In this document: one piece after another, positions 1 through 10,955 of the stretch
How positions within the stretch are numbered: the first letter of the stretch is position 1
Layout of the letters: each line of letters opens with the position of its first letter
NCBI GenBank assembly: GCA_035610835.1
Contig: CM069454.1
Location: forward strand, 56,301,600 to 56,365,599
Direction: 5' to 3'
DNA from: Ophiura sarsii
Taxonomy: Eukaryota > Echinodermata > Ophiuroidea > Amphilepidida > Ophiuridae
DNA length: 64,000 nt
Program-made: the position numbers and the translations under genes
The notes under the pieces: model-generated
Seen by the model: only the letters and a program-made list of their open reading frames with translations
The model's database searches: none
Told to the model about the DNA's origin: nothing

Positions 1-1035
1 AACGTATACATAGCGTATGACTAACGTATTGATAGCGTATCACTAACTTATAACATACTTATGACAGCGTATCATAGCGTATGCGAGCGTATGACTAACG
101 TATACTTAACGTAGCGTAGCGTATTCGTAGCGTATGATAATGGGTTGATGTGTTCAGCACGACAGACCATGAAGAAGTGAGGATGAGATACTCAAGGGAT
201 CCATTTATATACTCAAACCATTCATAAGTTCCCAAAACGCCGAATGCTCGCTAGCTGTACGGTACATACGCTAGCTGTACGGTAGCCCTGTCACACCATG
301 GCGTATCGCCTGAACGTATGACAACGTATATGAAATATAGAAAAATACGTTGGCGTACGTTGGTGTACGCTGATACAAGTTAGGGGTAAGTTGGGGATAC
401 GTCGTTTACGTTAAGAGCACGCTGTGATACGTTGTGAAAATTTGGAACACGTCGAGCCCGCGAAAAATTATTGAGCATGTTCAAAATTTCTCGACGTACT
501 CAACGTGTGCTTAACTCACGTTCTGCATAAGTTCCCGATAGGTTCGTTGTACGTTAGACATACGTTTACAAACGCTGACATACGTTAGAAATACGTTGAC
601 ATACGTTAGAGGTACGTTACTCGTCGTAAGTTATAGGTTGGACCTATAGATTTACCCTTCTAGATATTTTAATAGTTATCATCCAGGCTGCGTTTACTTG
701 AACTGGCAACACTTGTCCCGCCGTGTACGAAACTCAATTTCTGCAGCGGCATAAGTCACGTGTTCATTGTACGCCGAGGATACGCTGAGGATACGTCGAA
801 CACGGCAGACATACGCTTCGAATACGTTAAGCATACGTTGGTATACGCTCGCATACGCTATGATACGCTGTCATAAGTTTGTTATAAGTTAGTGATACGC
901 TATCAATACGTTAGTCATACGCTATGTATACGTTAAATACGTGTAGCCCGCAAAAAATATTGAGCATGCTCAAAATTTCTCGACGTACTCAACGTGTGCT
1001 TAACTTACGTTCTGCATAAGTTCCCGATATGTTCC
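1..1035. mobile_element. ACGTAT-array TIR element, truncated and rearranged copy
   Basis: The stretch is packed with ACGTATN/GCGTATN words about every 10-11 bp. Positions 1-283 correspond to the middle module of the long copies, including the segment ending in the shared ORF tail around 160-235. An internal TIR-like end, AGCCCTGTCACACCAT, starts at 284, and the following 640 bp match the short element at 2523-3335. Near 927 the sequence jumps back to an earlier part of the module (AATATTGAGCATGCTCAA), so this copy is chimeric. It is cut off by the window start on the left and by a Penelope-like fragment near 1036. No transposase is encoded. Membership of the family is certain; how the rearrangement arose is inference. 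Confidence 0.85.
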
Positions 1036-1806
1036 CGATAGACTTGAACTTCAAGTCGCACCATCCACTACATCCTAAACGGGGTGTTATACGCACACTC
1101 CTTGACCGCAAAGATAAGATAGTAACAGAAGACGTTGACAAGGAGGAAGAAGAGTCGAAAATAAAAGATGCTCTCAAAGGCTGCGGATGCCCAAAGTGGA
1201 TCATCGACAAGATCAAGAAACAAATGAGTACACCAAACCGGAAGAAAGCTCTCTAGAGTGCTAAAATCATACAACATTTCTACGGCCATGAAACCACTCT
1301 TAGGAACCTTTTTGTTCACCCGAAGGATAAGCTTGACCCTCTTTATACCACCGATGTCATCTATATATTCAATACCATGTAAAAACTGTGACACCCCGTA
1401 CATAGGAGAGACTGGTCGAAAATTCTGGAAGCGATTAGTAGAGCACAAGACAGAATACGAAAGAGCGGTGACGTCAGTTCACACCAGAGCATCCCGTAAG
1501 AGCTCTCAATCCGCCATTAACAAATCGGCTATCACTGACCACGTAATGGACACAAATCATGTCATCGACTGGGAGGAGGCAGGGATCGTAGACAGAGAGG
1601 CTAATCGATACAAACGCTGGATCAAAGAGGCAATCGTCATTAGAACGCAGGGAAAGACAATGAACAGAGACGAGGGACAATATAATCTGAGTCACGTGTT
1701 TTCCGATCTACTGATTGCTGATAAATCATCTAGCATCACTGCAACTAAGCAACCAATACCACATGTTGTAAACCGCAAATCGTCATCACTCCACATCAAG
1801 TGTTGA
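1036..1806 (+). pseudogene. 5'-truncated Penelope-like element, C-terminal RT linker and GIY-YIG endonuclease
   Basis: Two out-of-phase reading blocks (to 1256 and from 1258 to 1806) match the C-terminal third of the intact Penelope-like protein at 25831-28428. The first block carries FKSHHPLHPKRGVIRTLLDR. The second carries the endonuclease core YSIPCKNCDTPYIGETGR and the downstream WIKEAIVIR and MNRDEG segments. At least two frameshifts separate them (near 1256 and near 1365), so the gene is dead. The reverse transcriptase palm is missing, which fits the 5' truncation usual for these retroelements. It is diverged from the 26-kb copy, so it is a different, older insertion. It abuts the broken ACGTAT element directly. 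Confidence 0.85.
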
Positions 1807-1860
1807 TAAAGGAAACAGTTCTTTTCCGAAACGTCCACAAGTAAGTGGTTTTCCTTGGAC
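1802..1860 (+). ncRNA. hammerhead-ribozyme-like motif after the Penelope ORF
   Basis: Immediately after the stop codon the sequence runs TTGATAA, then GGAAA...TTTCC as a possible stem II, then GAAACG. This order and position match the candidate at the end of the intact Penelope ORF, with a different stem II sequence. The left core box is degenerate relative to CUGANGA and I do not see a convincing cleavage triplet, so this copy is probably inactive. Hammerhead motifs are known in Penelope-like elements; the assignment here is inference. Confidence 0.35.
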
Positions 1861-1966
1861 TAGATATACCGAATTTCATCAATCATCTTATTAATAACAG
1901 TCCCGATGAACTTCAAGAATCTGACAACTAGACGGTTTGACGTCATTTGCTAATATGATATCTTAA

Positions 1967-2224
1967 GACTTTCCACGCAGCAGGCGTGTGCAGACGACAT
2001 TCCAAATGTTCACAAAATGTTTAAAAAATATCACAATTATTGAATTTCTTCACCATGTTCACCATAATTGGATTCACCATGCAAAATGCATTGAAATAAG
2101 TACAAACATGCCTAGTATTGGTTCATTAATCTTTAAGACCTGAATGTTGGGAAAGGTTTCTGAAAAATCTGTTTTGTATATAGTGTTACCATGATTACTA
2201 AAACTACTAGCCGCGTGGAAAGTG
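1967..2224. mobile_element. TTAA-target MITE, CACTTTCCACG family, copy 1
   Basis: The 258-bp element is flanked by TTAA at 1963-1966 and 2225-2228. Its ends read GACTTTCCACGC and GCCGCGTGGAAAGTG, and its interior shares the words GTCTGCAGACGAC, CAAACATGCCTA and AAAGGTTTCTGAAAAATCTG with seven other copies in the window. It interrupts the roughly 100-bp tandem repeat. It has no coding capacity. The TTAA target suggests a piggyBac-like or Kolobok-like source; the superfamily is inference. Confidence 0.85.
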
Positions 2225-2264
2225 TTAAGAGCGTGTTGGTGGATAACAGTCACTAAATGTATCA

Positions 2265-3400
2265 TGAATCTTTGGAACATTGACAACTATAGACGGTTTG
2301 ACGCCATTTGCTAATATGATATCTAAAGAGCGTGTTGGTGGCCATGACATTCACAAAATGTATCATGAATCTTTGAAACATTGACAACTAAACAGTTTGA
2401 CGTCATTGATAATATGTTATCTAAAGAGCATATCGGTAGTCATAACATTCACCAAATGTATTATGAACCTTTGAAACATTGACAACTAGACGGTTTGACG
2501 TCATTGATAATATGATATCTAAAGGCCCTGTCACGCCATAACGTATCGCCTCAACGTATGCCAACGTATGCGAAATATCGAAAAATAAGTTGGTGTACGT
2601 TGGTGTACGCTGATATAAGTTAGGGGTACGTTGGGGATACGTCGCTTACGTTAAGAGCACGCTGTGATATGCTGTGACAATTTGGAACACGTCGAGCCCG
2701 CGAAAAAATATTGAGCATGCTCAAAATTTATCGACGTACTCAACATGTGCTTAACTTACGTTCTGCATAAGTTCCCGATAGGTTCGTGGTACGTTAGACA
2801 TACGTTTACAAACGCTGACATACGTTAGACATACGCTAACATACGTTAGAGGTACGTTACTCGTCGTAAGTTATAGGTTGGACCTATAGATTTACCCTTC
2901 TAGATATTTTAATAGTTATCGTAGGCTTGAACTGGCAACACTTGTCCCGCCGTGTACGAAACTCAATTTTTGCAGCGGCATAAGTCACGTGTTCGTTGTA
3001 CGCCGAGGATACGCTGAGGATACGTCAGTAGAAGCGTATCGCTTCGAATACGTTAAATATACGTTGGTATACGCTCGCCGATCGCATACGCTGTGATACG
3101 CTGTCATAAGTTTGTTATAAGTTAGTGATACGCTATCAATACGTTAGTCATGCGCTATGGATACGTTATGGATACGTCCATTCCATCACCTATGTCGACC
3201 TTTCCTACGCAATTCGTTGGGAAGTTGGACGTTCTTGGACGTTCTTGGACACTGACAATTTTCGAGCTATTTTTTTAATAAGTCGGCATATGTTCAGGCC
3301 ACGTTCAAGCCATACGCTATGGTATGACAGGGCCTTAAAGAGCATGTCGGTAGCCATAACATTCACAGAAATGTATTATGAATCTTTGTAAATTGACAAA
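2265..3400. repeat. tandem repeat of about 100 bp, interrupted by an ACGTAT element
   Basis: Units beginning GAATCTTTGRAACATTGACAA start near 2265, 2366 and 2464, about 98-101 bp apart. The third is interrupted at 2523 and resumes at 3336 with AGAGCATGTCGGTAG. Neighbouring units contain the uninterrupted word ATCTAAAGAGC, which gives the empty site for the insertion and shows the target duplication is TAA. A related partial unit lies at about 1915-1965. An inverted relative lies near 17.45-17.52 kb. Confidence 0.8.
2523..3335. mobile_element. ACGTAT-array TIR element, short complete copy (813 bp)
   Basis: The termini AGGCCCTGTCACGCCATAA and CTATGGTATGACAGGGCCT form an imperfect TIR, flanked by TAA at 2520-2522 and 3336-3338. 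The adjacent tandem repeat supplies the empty site. The interior is a run of TACGTTNN/TACGCTNN words at 10-11 bp spacing, broken only by a few landmarks: a TTGAGCATGCTCAA palindrome near 2711, a 60-bp unphased block near 2880-2940, and a CACGTG box near 2987. There is no ORF. A 3-bp TAA/TTA target is typical of PIF/Harbinger elements, so this is provisionally a Harbinger-type MITE. Confidence 0.9.
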
Positions 3401-3588
3401 ACCTCAACGTATGTTATTATAGAGTAACCTTGATAGTAATGGAACTAGTGTTATCCAAGTACATCGCTAGCTATTAGAACACAGAGGTAATACAAAAGAT
3501 ACATGACGCAATCATGACCTGAAGTCGTCAACTAAAACGTAGAGTTACAAATCAAGAGACCATTTTTGTTCATTCGATTTGTATGTAA
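3336..3588. repeat. dispersed host repeat, left part (continues at 6823-6956)
   Basis: This sequence, with 6823-6956, matches 17.13-17.52 kb in inverse orientation. Shared words include CATGACGCAATCATGACCT, GTAGAGTTAC and GAGAGCACCATG. The 17-kb copy lacks the 3.2-kb insertion and therefore gives its empty site. No coding content is seen. Confidence 0.7.
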
Positions 3589-6500
3589 AGGCCCTGTCAC
3601 ACCATAACGTATCGCCTCAACGTATGCGAAATATCGAAAAATACGTTGGTGTACGTTGGTGTACGCTGATATAAGGGTACGTTGGGGATACGTTGGGGAT
3701 AAGGGTACGTTGGGGATACGTCGTTTACGTTAAGAGCACGCTGTGATACGCTGTGACAATTTGGACCACGAAAAAATATTGAGCATGCTCAAAATTTCTC
3801 GACGTTTTCAACGTGTGCTTAATACGTTCTGCATAAGTTCCCGGTAAGTTTGTGGTACGTTAAATATACGTTGACATACGCTGACATACGTTACTCGTAC
3901 GTTACTCGTACGTTACTCGTAAGTTGGTATACGTTGATGAACGTAGGCTGACGGGGAAACGCACAGCCATCGTAGTGATAACGAGTTGATAACGTATATG
4001 TGCCGTATGTCTAACGTATGCCTGACGTATTTCCAACGAGTTTCGACGTATTCTCACGTATTCACCTCATGCCGGGCGATCGTGTAAGGCCCTGTCACGT
4101 ATCCATAGCGTATTGAACGTATACATTGCGTATGACTAACGTATTGATAGCGTATCACTAACTTATAACATACTTATGACAGCGTATCACAGCGTATGCG
4201 AGCGTATGACTAACGTATGCTTAACGTATACTTAACGTAGCGTAGCGTATTCGTAGCGTATGATGATGGGTTGATGTGTTCAGCACGACAGACCATGAAG
4301 AAGTGAGGATGAGATACTCCAGGGACCCATTTATATACTCAAACCCTCCATAAGTTCCCAAAACGCCGGATGCGCGCTAGCTGTACGGTAGCCCTATCAC
4401 ACCATGGCGTATCGCCTGAACGTATAACAACGTATGCGAAATATCGAAAAATACGTTGGCGTACGTTGGCGTACGTTGGTGTACGCTGATACAAGTTAGG
4501 GGTAAGTTTGGGATACGTCGTATACGTTAAGAGCACGCTGTGATACGTTGTGAAAATTTGGAACACGTCGAGCCCGTAAAAATTATTGAGCATGTTCACA
4601 ATTTCTCGACGTACTCAACGTGTGCTTAACTTACGTTCTGCATAAGTTCCCGATAGGTTCGTGGTACGTTAGACATACGTTTACAAACGCTGACATACGT
4701 TAGACATACGCTGACATACGTTAGAGGTACGTTAATCGTCTTAAGTTATAGGTTGGACATATGGATTTACCCTTCTAGATATTTTAATAGTTATCATCTA
4801 GGCTGCGTTTACTTGAACTGGCAACACTTGTCCCGCCGTGTACGAAACTCAATTTCTGCAACGGCATAAGTCACGTGTTTGTTGTACGCCGAGGATACGC
4901 TGAGGATACGTCGAGCACGGCAGACATACGCTACGAATACGTTGGTCATACGCTCGCCGATCGCATACGCTGTGATACGCTGTCATAAGTTTTTTATAAG
5001 TTAGTGATACGCTATCAATACGTTAGTCATACGCTATGTATGCGTTTAATACGCTATGGATACGTCCATTCCATCACCGATGTTGACGCAATTCGTTGGG
5101 AAGTTGGACGTTCTTGGACGTTCTCGTACTCTGACAATTTTCGAGCTATTATTTGAATACGTCGGCATACGTTCAGGCCACGTTCAGGCCATACGCTATG
5201 GTGTGACAGGGCCTAAAGGCGCTGTCACACCATAGCGTATGGCCTGAACGTGGCCTAAACGTATGCCGACGTATTCAAAAAATAGCTCGAAAATTGTCAG
5301 AGTCCGAGAACGTCCAAGAACGTCCAACTTCCCAACGAATTGCGTCAACATCGGTGATGGAATGGACGTATCCATAGCGTATTAAACGCATACATAGCGT
5401 ATGACTAACGTATTGATAGCGTATCACTAACTTATAACAAACTTATGGCAGCGTATCACAGCGTATGCGATCGGCGAGCGTATGACCAACGTATTCGTAG
5501 CGTATGCCTGCCGTGCTCGACGTATCCTCAGCGTATCCTCGGCGTACAACGAACACGTGACTTATGCCGTTGCAGAAATTGAGTTTCGTACACGGCGGGA
5601 CAAGTGTTGCCAGTTCAAGTAAACGCAGCCTAGATGATAACTATTAAAATATCTAGAAGGGTAAATCTATATGTCCAACCTAAAACTTAAGACGATTAAC
5701 GTACCTCTAACGTATGTCAGCGTATGTCTAACGTATGTCAACGTTTGTAAACGTATGTCTAACGTACCACGAACCTATCGGGAACTTATGCAGAACGTAA
5801 GTTGAGCACACGTTGAGTACGTCGAGAAATTTTGAACATGCTCAATAATTTTTCGCGGGCTCGACGTGTTCCAAATTTTCACAACGTATCACAGCGTGCT
5901 CTTAACGTATACGACGTATCCCAAACGTACCCCTAACTTGTATCAGCGTACACCAACGTACGCCAACGTACGCCAACGTATTTTTCGATATTTCGCATAC
6001 GTTGTTATACGTTCAGGCGATACGCCATGGTGTGACAGGGCTACCGTACAGCTAGCGCGCATTCAGCGTTTTGGGAACTTATGGAGGGTTTGAGTATATA
6101 AATGGGTCCCTTGAGTATCTCATCCTCACTTCTTCATGGTCTGTCGTGCTGAACACATATCAACCCATCATCATATGCTACGAATACGCTACGCTACGTT
6201 AAGTATACGTTAAGCATACGTTAGTCATACGCTCGCATACGCTGTGATAAGCTGTCATAAGTATGTTATAAGTTAGGGATACGCTATGAATACGTTAGTC
6301 ATACGCTATGTATACGTTCAATACGCTATGGATACGCTATGTATACGTGACAGGGCCTTACACGATCGCCCGGCATAAGGTGAATACGTGAGAATACGTC
6401 GAATCTCGTTGGAAATACGTCAGGCATACGTTAGACATACGGCACATATACGTTATCAACTCGTTATCACTACGTTGGCTGTACGTTTCCCCGTCAGCCT

Positions 6501-6822
6501 ACGTTCCTCAACGTATACCAACTTACGAGTAACGTACCACTAACGTATGTCAACGTATATTTAACGTACCACAAACTTACCGGGAACTTATGCAGAACGT
6601 ATTTAGCACACGTTGAGTACGTCGAGAAATTTTGAGCATGCTCAATAATTTTTCGTGGTCCAAATTGTCACAGCGTATCACAGCGTGCTCTTAACGTAAA
6701 CGACGTATCCCCAACGTACCCCTAACTTATTTCAGCGTACACCAACGTACACCAACGTATTTGTCGATATTTTGCATACGTTGGCATACGTTGAGGCGAT
6801 ACGTTATGGTGTGACAGGGCCT
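3589..6822. mobile_element. two ACGTAT elements head to head, 3.2-kb palindromic insertion
   Basis: The left arm 3589-5214 runs from an A-type end (CACCATAACGTATCGCC) to a B-type end (AGGCCATACGCTATGG). The right arm 5217-6822 is its reverse complement, beginning AGGCGCTGTCACACC. Only AA separates the arms. Each arm has the same module order: an end module of about 0.5 kb, a middle module starting at an internal AAGGCCCTGTCAC (4084; mirror near 6351), and a full short element starting at an internal AGCCCTATCACACCAT (4389). Flanks are TAA on the left and TTAA on the right. The 17.2-kb paralogue shows the site without the insertion, so both arms probably arrived as one unit or formed by duplication in place. 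No transposase is encoded. Confidence 0.9.
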
Positions 6823-6956
6823 TTAACCTTTGCACAAAAAGTCTCAACGTATTGTTTCATAATCATGATAATTGCATTTTTGCACCTCTGTGCATGAAGA
6901 TAATCCGAGAGAGCACCATGTAACGTTGTAGCTGTGTGAAAGTAAATGCAACATAT

Positions 6957-7402
6957 AGCCTGCTTCGATAATTGCCTAACTCATTTTTTCTAGTTCTTAG
7001 AAAACAACAAAAGTATGAAACCTGTTACTTTTGTACCTGTTACTCATTTTGCATTATTGATGGATGGATATTTATTATGTGGAATGTGACTTGTATTGTT
7101 GATGGCCTCGATTGGCGTGCATGGATGCACTAAGCCAAGTCATATAGAAATAGATGAACACAGCCATACAATAATTTGATTAATTCCATGGATTTGTCAA
7201 TGCAAATTCAATAATGCAAAATGAGTAACATGTTGGAGTGGTCTAGTGGCCCTTTTGCAACAAATCTCTTCATTTATCAACACTTTTGATTGGTCAATGA
7301 CTTAGATATTATAACAGCATGTGCATAATGTAATGAAGTCATGATTTATGCAAAAAACTCAATTTTGCTGAAAAGTGAGTTAGGCAATTATCGAAGCAGG
7401 CT
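6957..7402. mobile_element. MITE with 30-bp TIR, containing a second nested inverted repeat
   Basis: The ends AGCCTGCTTCGATAATTGCC and GGCAATTATCGAAGCAGGCT continue inward as ACTCATTTT/AAAAGTGAGT for about 30 bp. Inside is a separate 22-bp inverted repeat at 7039-7060 and 7208-7229 (core ACTCATTTTGCATTATTGA), probably a second element nested in the first. I cannot define a clean target duplication. No coding capacity. Confidence 0.75.
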
Positions 7403-8664
7403 GACGATATGTACATATTTGCCTGTATGGAACAACGACATGGTCCCTACGGTCCTTGATCAGAGTATTACAATCTCTAATTTTATTGGACAAATTTAAA
7501 GGGATGTAATGGATTTCATTGCATATACCATTGTATCAGGAGGGCATATCATTTCGGGCATGCTTCACTTTGCAAACTCTTTATAAACGATAACTTTCTT
7601 TTCGTTTAGAATTCTGCGATAACGGATGGTTCACAAAGATGGTTATAACTTTTTCAGATTATCTGTGTTTTAAATTGCCTTCACATTTCCCTCGTTATAA
7701 CATCATTGCATTTTACACACTGACATTATTCTGCATTATTTTAAACACATAGAAAATCTATATTTAACGTAATCGGACAATGACATTAATAACTCCATTT
7801 ATTTGCTAACTTTGTGATTTTATGATTGAAAAACTTGCAACACTGTTAATATTTATTTTAGGCGCCTCCTTATGTAGTGCCAGATGGTAGCGAAAAAAGG
7901 TTGATTATTTTTGTGCAGCGATTATGAATAATGAGGCGACATACTGTAAATTGTATGATACATCGTAAGCTTGTGAAAATGGTTAGTCCATAGTAAAATG
8001 GAAACTAGCTTCATCATGCACGAAAATGTACCTAAAAGCAGTTTGTCCACTTTTTTATGGCGATCAATGGTCCTATAATTACCATCGATATTTGCGAGTG
8101 GACAAACAAGTTTAGACTAGTTTTCTTACATACAATCTGTTTATACCTTCATTCTTTGATTATCCGTGAACTTAGGATAAAATGATGTGTTCACGACCAA
8201 TTTCGCGTTGTTTTCTCGCAAAATAACGAAAAGTGTTGTTATTGTTGTTGTTCTTGATTTTGTCTTCTTTTCAATTTGGATTTTTGTTTCGAAATTCAAA
8301 AAGAGAGCTGCCTGTCTCATCTGTAGCTGGCTTGACATGGTGCTTCTGCCATTGAATGGATCTTTTGTAAAATCAAATTCCAATCGAATGGAAGGGGAAG
8401 ACGCAATTTTAGACAGCGATGTTATTTGTCATATATCAATCAAAGTCAATACAACGCTTTACTATTATTACTGACTGTATACCATCTATTTTATATTGGA
8501 TTTGAATATGTGATACATTTTAAAAAAGGTTCGTGATTGAAAAAACAATATTCTATCTGAAATTAAAAATTAAAAGTTACGAAACATTGCGAGATCGCTC
8601 ACATTATTTGCCTCGTGTTTTATTTACCCGAATCACCGCGAATTATAGTTTAACTGAACAGTTG
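7403..8664. other. AT-rich sequence with no supported gene
   Basis: Two overlapping open frames around 8141-8474 lie on opposite strands and have low-complexity composition with no recognisable motif, so I treat them as chance. I see no inverted repeats or tandem structure of note. Confidence 0.5.
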
Positions 8665-9141
8665 ATTTTATTTTATTTTATTTTATTTTATTTATTGGGT
8701 ACTCAATTATCATATCAGAAATACAAACATGTAATTAATTCATGCACATAAATAAAAAGATATAGACATAATAAAATATAAGCAAAAGTACCAAGGATAG
8801 CCAAAAAAGCTTTAAACACAAAGCTTATTGCTATTGGGGTCCTTTGTTAAAACAAGCATACAAAGGCAAAAAACCCAAGAAAAACAAATGAAACGCGTGA
8901 ATGACGCACAAACGCCAAACGAAAAACAAGGACATAACAAATAAACACAGGGCACGAGCACAAAGTGACACCAGCTCAAAGATCAATTGAATCATAACTC
9001 GCCAAGTGTCTTTTAACTAATTGTTTGAATAAACTAAAATTGTTGGTGTTCTTGATCTCGCTCGGCAATGAGTTCCAGTGATGAATAGCAGTATAATAAG
9101 TCAATCTAGCTTCCCCCTTTGAAGAAGGAACAACAAAGTTG

Positions 9142-9549
9142 GGAAAAAGTGTACTTTAGGTCCCAGATTCTGGTATACCAGTATCGGTCAATACTGGAAC
9201 ATACAATTTGCCAGTATCGCTCGATACTGGTACGATTTTAATGTTACAATATCGGTCGATACTGGAACACCAAATTGTGTTCCAGTATCGAGCGATACTG
9301 GAACGTTTTTATGTTACAGTATCGGTCGATTCTGGTACACAGGTTATCAGTAGTAATTTGTCCCACTATTGAACGTTGCTGGTACATAATTTTATTCCAG
9401 TATTGCCCAATAATTGTACATTTTATATGTGCCAGTATCGGCCTATACTGGAACACTGACTTTGCACCAATATTGAACGATATTAGATGTACCAGTATCG
9501 GACGCTACTAGTACAGTCCAGAATTTGGGACCTAAAGTACACTTTTTCC
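9142..9549. mobile_element. palindrome-array MITE, copy 1 (408 bp)
   Basis: The TIRs GGAAAAAGTGTACTTTAGG and CCTAAAGTACACTTTTTCC are flanked by an 8-bp duplication CAAAGTTG (9134-9141 and 9550-9557). The insertion splits the C-terminal region of the LINE, whose coding sequence resumes on either side. Inside are ten imperfect 20-bp palindromes of the form CCAGTATCGNNCGATACTGG, centred near 9187, 9221, 9255, 9291, 9325, 9372, 9406, 9441, 9476 and 9501. An 8-bp duplication suggests a hAT-like source, but the termini do not match the common hAT CAGNG start. Six-frame ORFs here are artefacts of the repeats. Confidence 0.9.
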
Positions 9550-10350
9550 CAAAGTTGAATGGGCTACCCCTGGTACTATATTTATGCAAATATGACACTC
9601 TAGTAACATAGGATTTCAAATAAACAGGAGACAAATCATGAAAAATCTTAAAAACATGGTTAAGTTTAAGTTGCACAACCCTATCTCGGCTTGATAACAT
9701 CCATACCATGTCCAACTATTTTGACCAATGTGGGTACGCGGTCCTACACCCAAGACAATTATGTTCAACATGCTTTGAAAAGGGTTTTTTTTTAATTTTT
9801 GAGAAATAGCTGAATACCAGGAACATGTATAATCAAAGTAACACATAATCAATGCTGAACACAGTGTCTTGCGGGGTTTTAAATTTAAACAATCGGAGTG
9901 CCTGTATAAGAATTTGAGTCTCCCGCTGGCCTTTTTGATGACATTTAAGGCAATCGAATCCCCTGAAAGAGTATTGTCCAGGGTGACCCCTAAATACTTG
10001 ACAGATAAGAAGGTGTTAAAAATATCATCATTACAAATGACAGAGAAATCATCAACAGAATTTAGCTTCCTCTTGGTACCAAATGACATAGCCTCTGTCT
10101 TACCAAGCTAAAGGGAGAGCTTGTTATCAATCAGCCATTGCCTGCAACATTCTAACTCTTGACTTAGTTTATCCGCAATAATTGTGGGATCTTTGCCACA
10201 GACCAGCAAGCCACTGTCATCAGCATATAAAGCACTTTACAGTCGACACTAATGGGTATGTCATTCACATATCAGAGAAATAGGGGAGGACCGTGGATGC
10301 TGGCTTGCGGAACCCCGCAGGTGATACCCAGTGGGGCAGAATCAACCTGG
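9550..10350 (-). pseudogene. LINE reverse transcriptase, catalytic and thumb part
   Basis: Reading down from about 10350, the minus strand encodes an IVKPG...GITCGVPQASI segment, then YADDSGLLVCGKDPTIIADK at about 10225, then an open block 10089-9616 with YLGVTLDNTLSGDS and KTLCSALIMCYFDYTCSWY, and then HVFKIFHDLSPVYLKSYV. In active elements GVPQGSILGPLLF precedes YADD; here it reads GVPQASI...GPPLFL followed by a stop. Several frame changes and stops mean no functional enzyme. Confidence 0.75.
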
Positions 10351-10393
10351 TTTAACAATTTGCCTCATACCGCTCAAATACGATATAAACCAC

Positions 10394-10955
10394 TTAACTG
10401 AGGACACACCTAAGGTCTCTAATTTGTTGTTTAACAGAATGATTCTTGACCATCATAATTCCATGATTCCTCTTGTCAAATGAACCGAGAGTGCCAATCT
10501 CAACCGACACGACGTCTCCTCGCCCCCTCTGGTTACGCCACTGGATAGCCCTCAAGCTGGGTATTGACAGCCCTTCAAGAATCTTTGAAGCGACACTGAG
10601 TATACTCACAGGTCTGTAATTACCAACTTCTGACCTTTCCTTTTTCTTAAAAAGTGGCTTCACACGAGCAGTTTTAAAATCTTGTGGAACGGAACTAGAA
10701 TTAATAGATAAATTAATGATGGGAGCCAAGTGATCTTTTATAGCTATAACACCGTCTCTTAGAAATCTAGCCGGATCAATACTAGTACTTTTAGTTGGGT
10801 GTAACGCACAGAGTTTTTTGAAAACAATTTCGGAAGTGATGGGTAAGAGGCTGAAACGTATTGACTCAGTTCCCTTTTCCTTATAATAATTCTTATACAT
10901 CCTAATCGGTATAATAAAGCCCTTGCGAAGGCGGAATATTTTTTACCAAGTTGCC
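10394..10955 (-). pseudogene. LINE reverse transcriptase, N-terminal fingers
   Basis: An open block from 10900 to 10394 contains LHPTKSTSIDPARFLRDG, a fingers motif with KPLFKKKERSEVGNYRPVS, and SVASKILEG. After SKILEG the expected RT segment of roughly 100 residues, including the first catalytic aspartate, is missing. It is replaced near 10500-10550 by a piece reading CAGTGGCGTAACCAG on the minus strand, which resembles a hAT-type terminus and may be a remnant insertion or deletion scar. The element is inactive. Confidence 0.7.

Noticed and set aside
3125..6093. ORFs of 75-88 codons inside the ACGTAT elements
   Set aside because: They follow the repeat unit (TYV/RYV-type patterns), recur on both strands and in different frames, and have no start context or domain; repeat artefacts.
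1..6822. CRISPR array or bacterial origin for the regular repeats
   Set aside because: No uniform repeat/spacer structure, no cas genes, and the surrounding retroelements, SINE and tRNA structure are eukaryotic.
8141..8474. Possible small host gene
   Set aside because: Two opposite-strand frames with low-complexity composition, no motif, no splice or promoter evidence.
9244..9511. Overlapping ORFs on both strands in the palindrome arrays (also 56302-56605)
   Set aside because: Translations such as QYRSIL repeats derive from the CCAGTATCG palindromes and appear on both strands equally.
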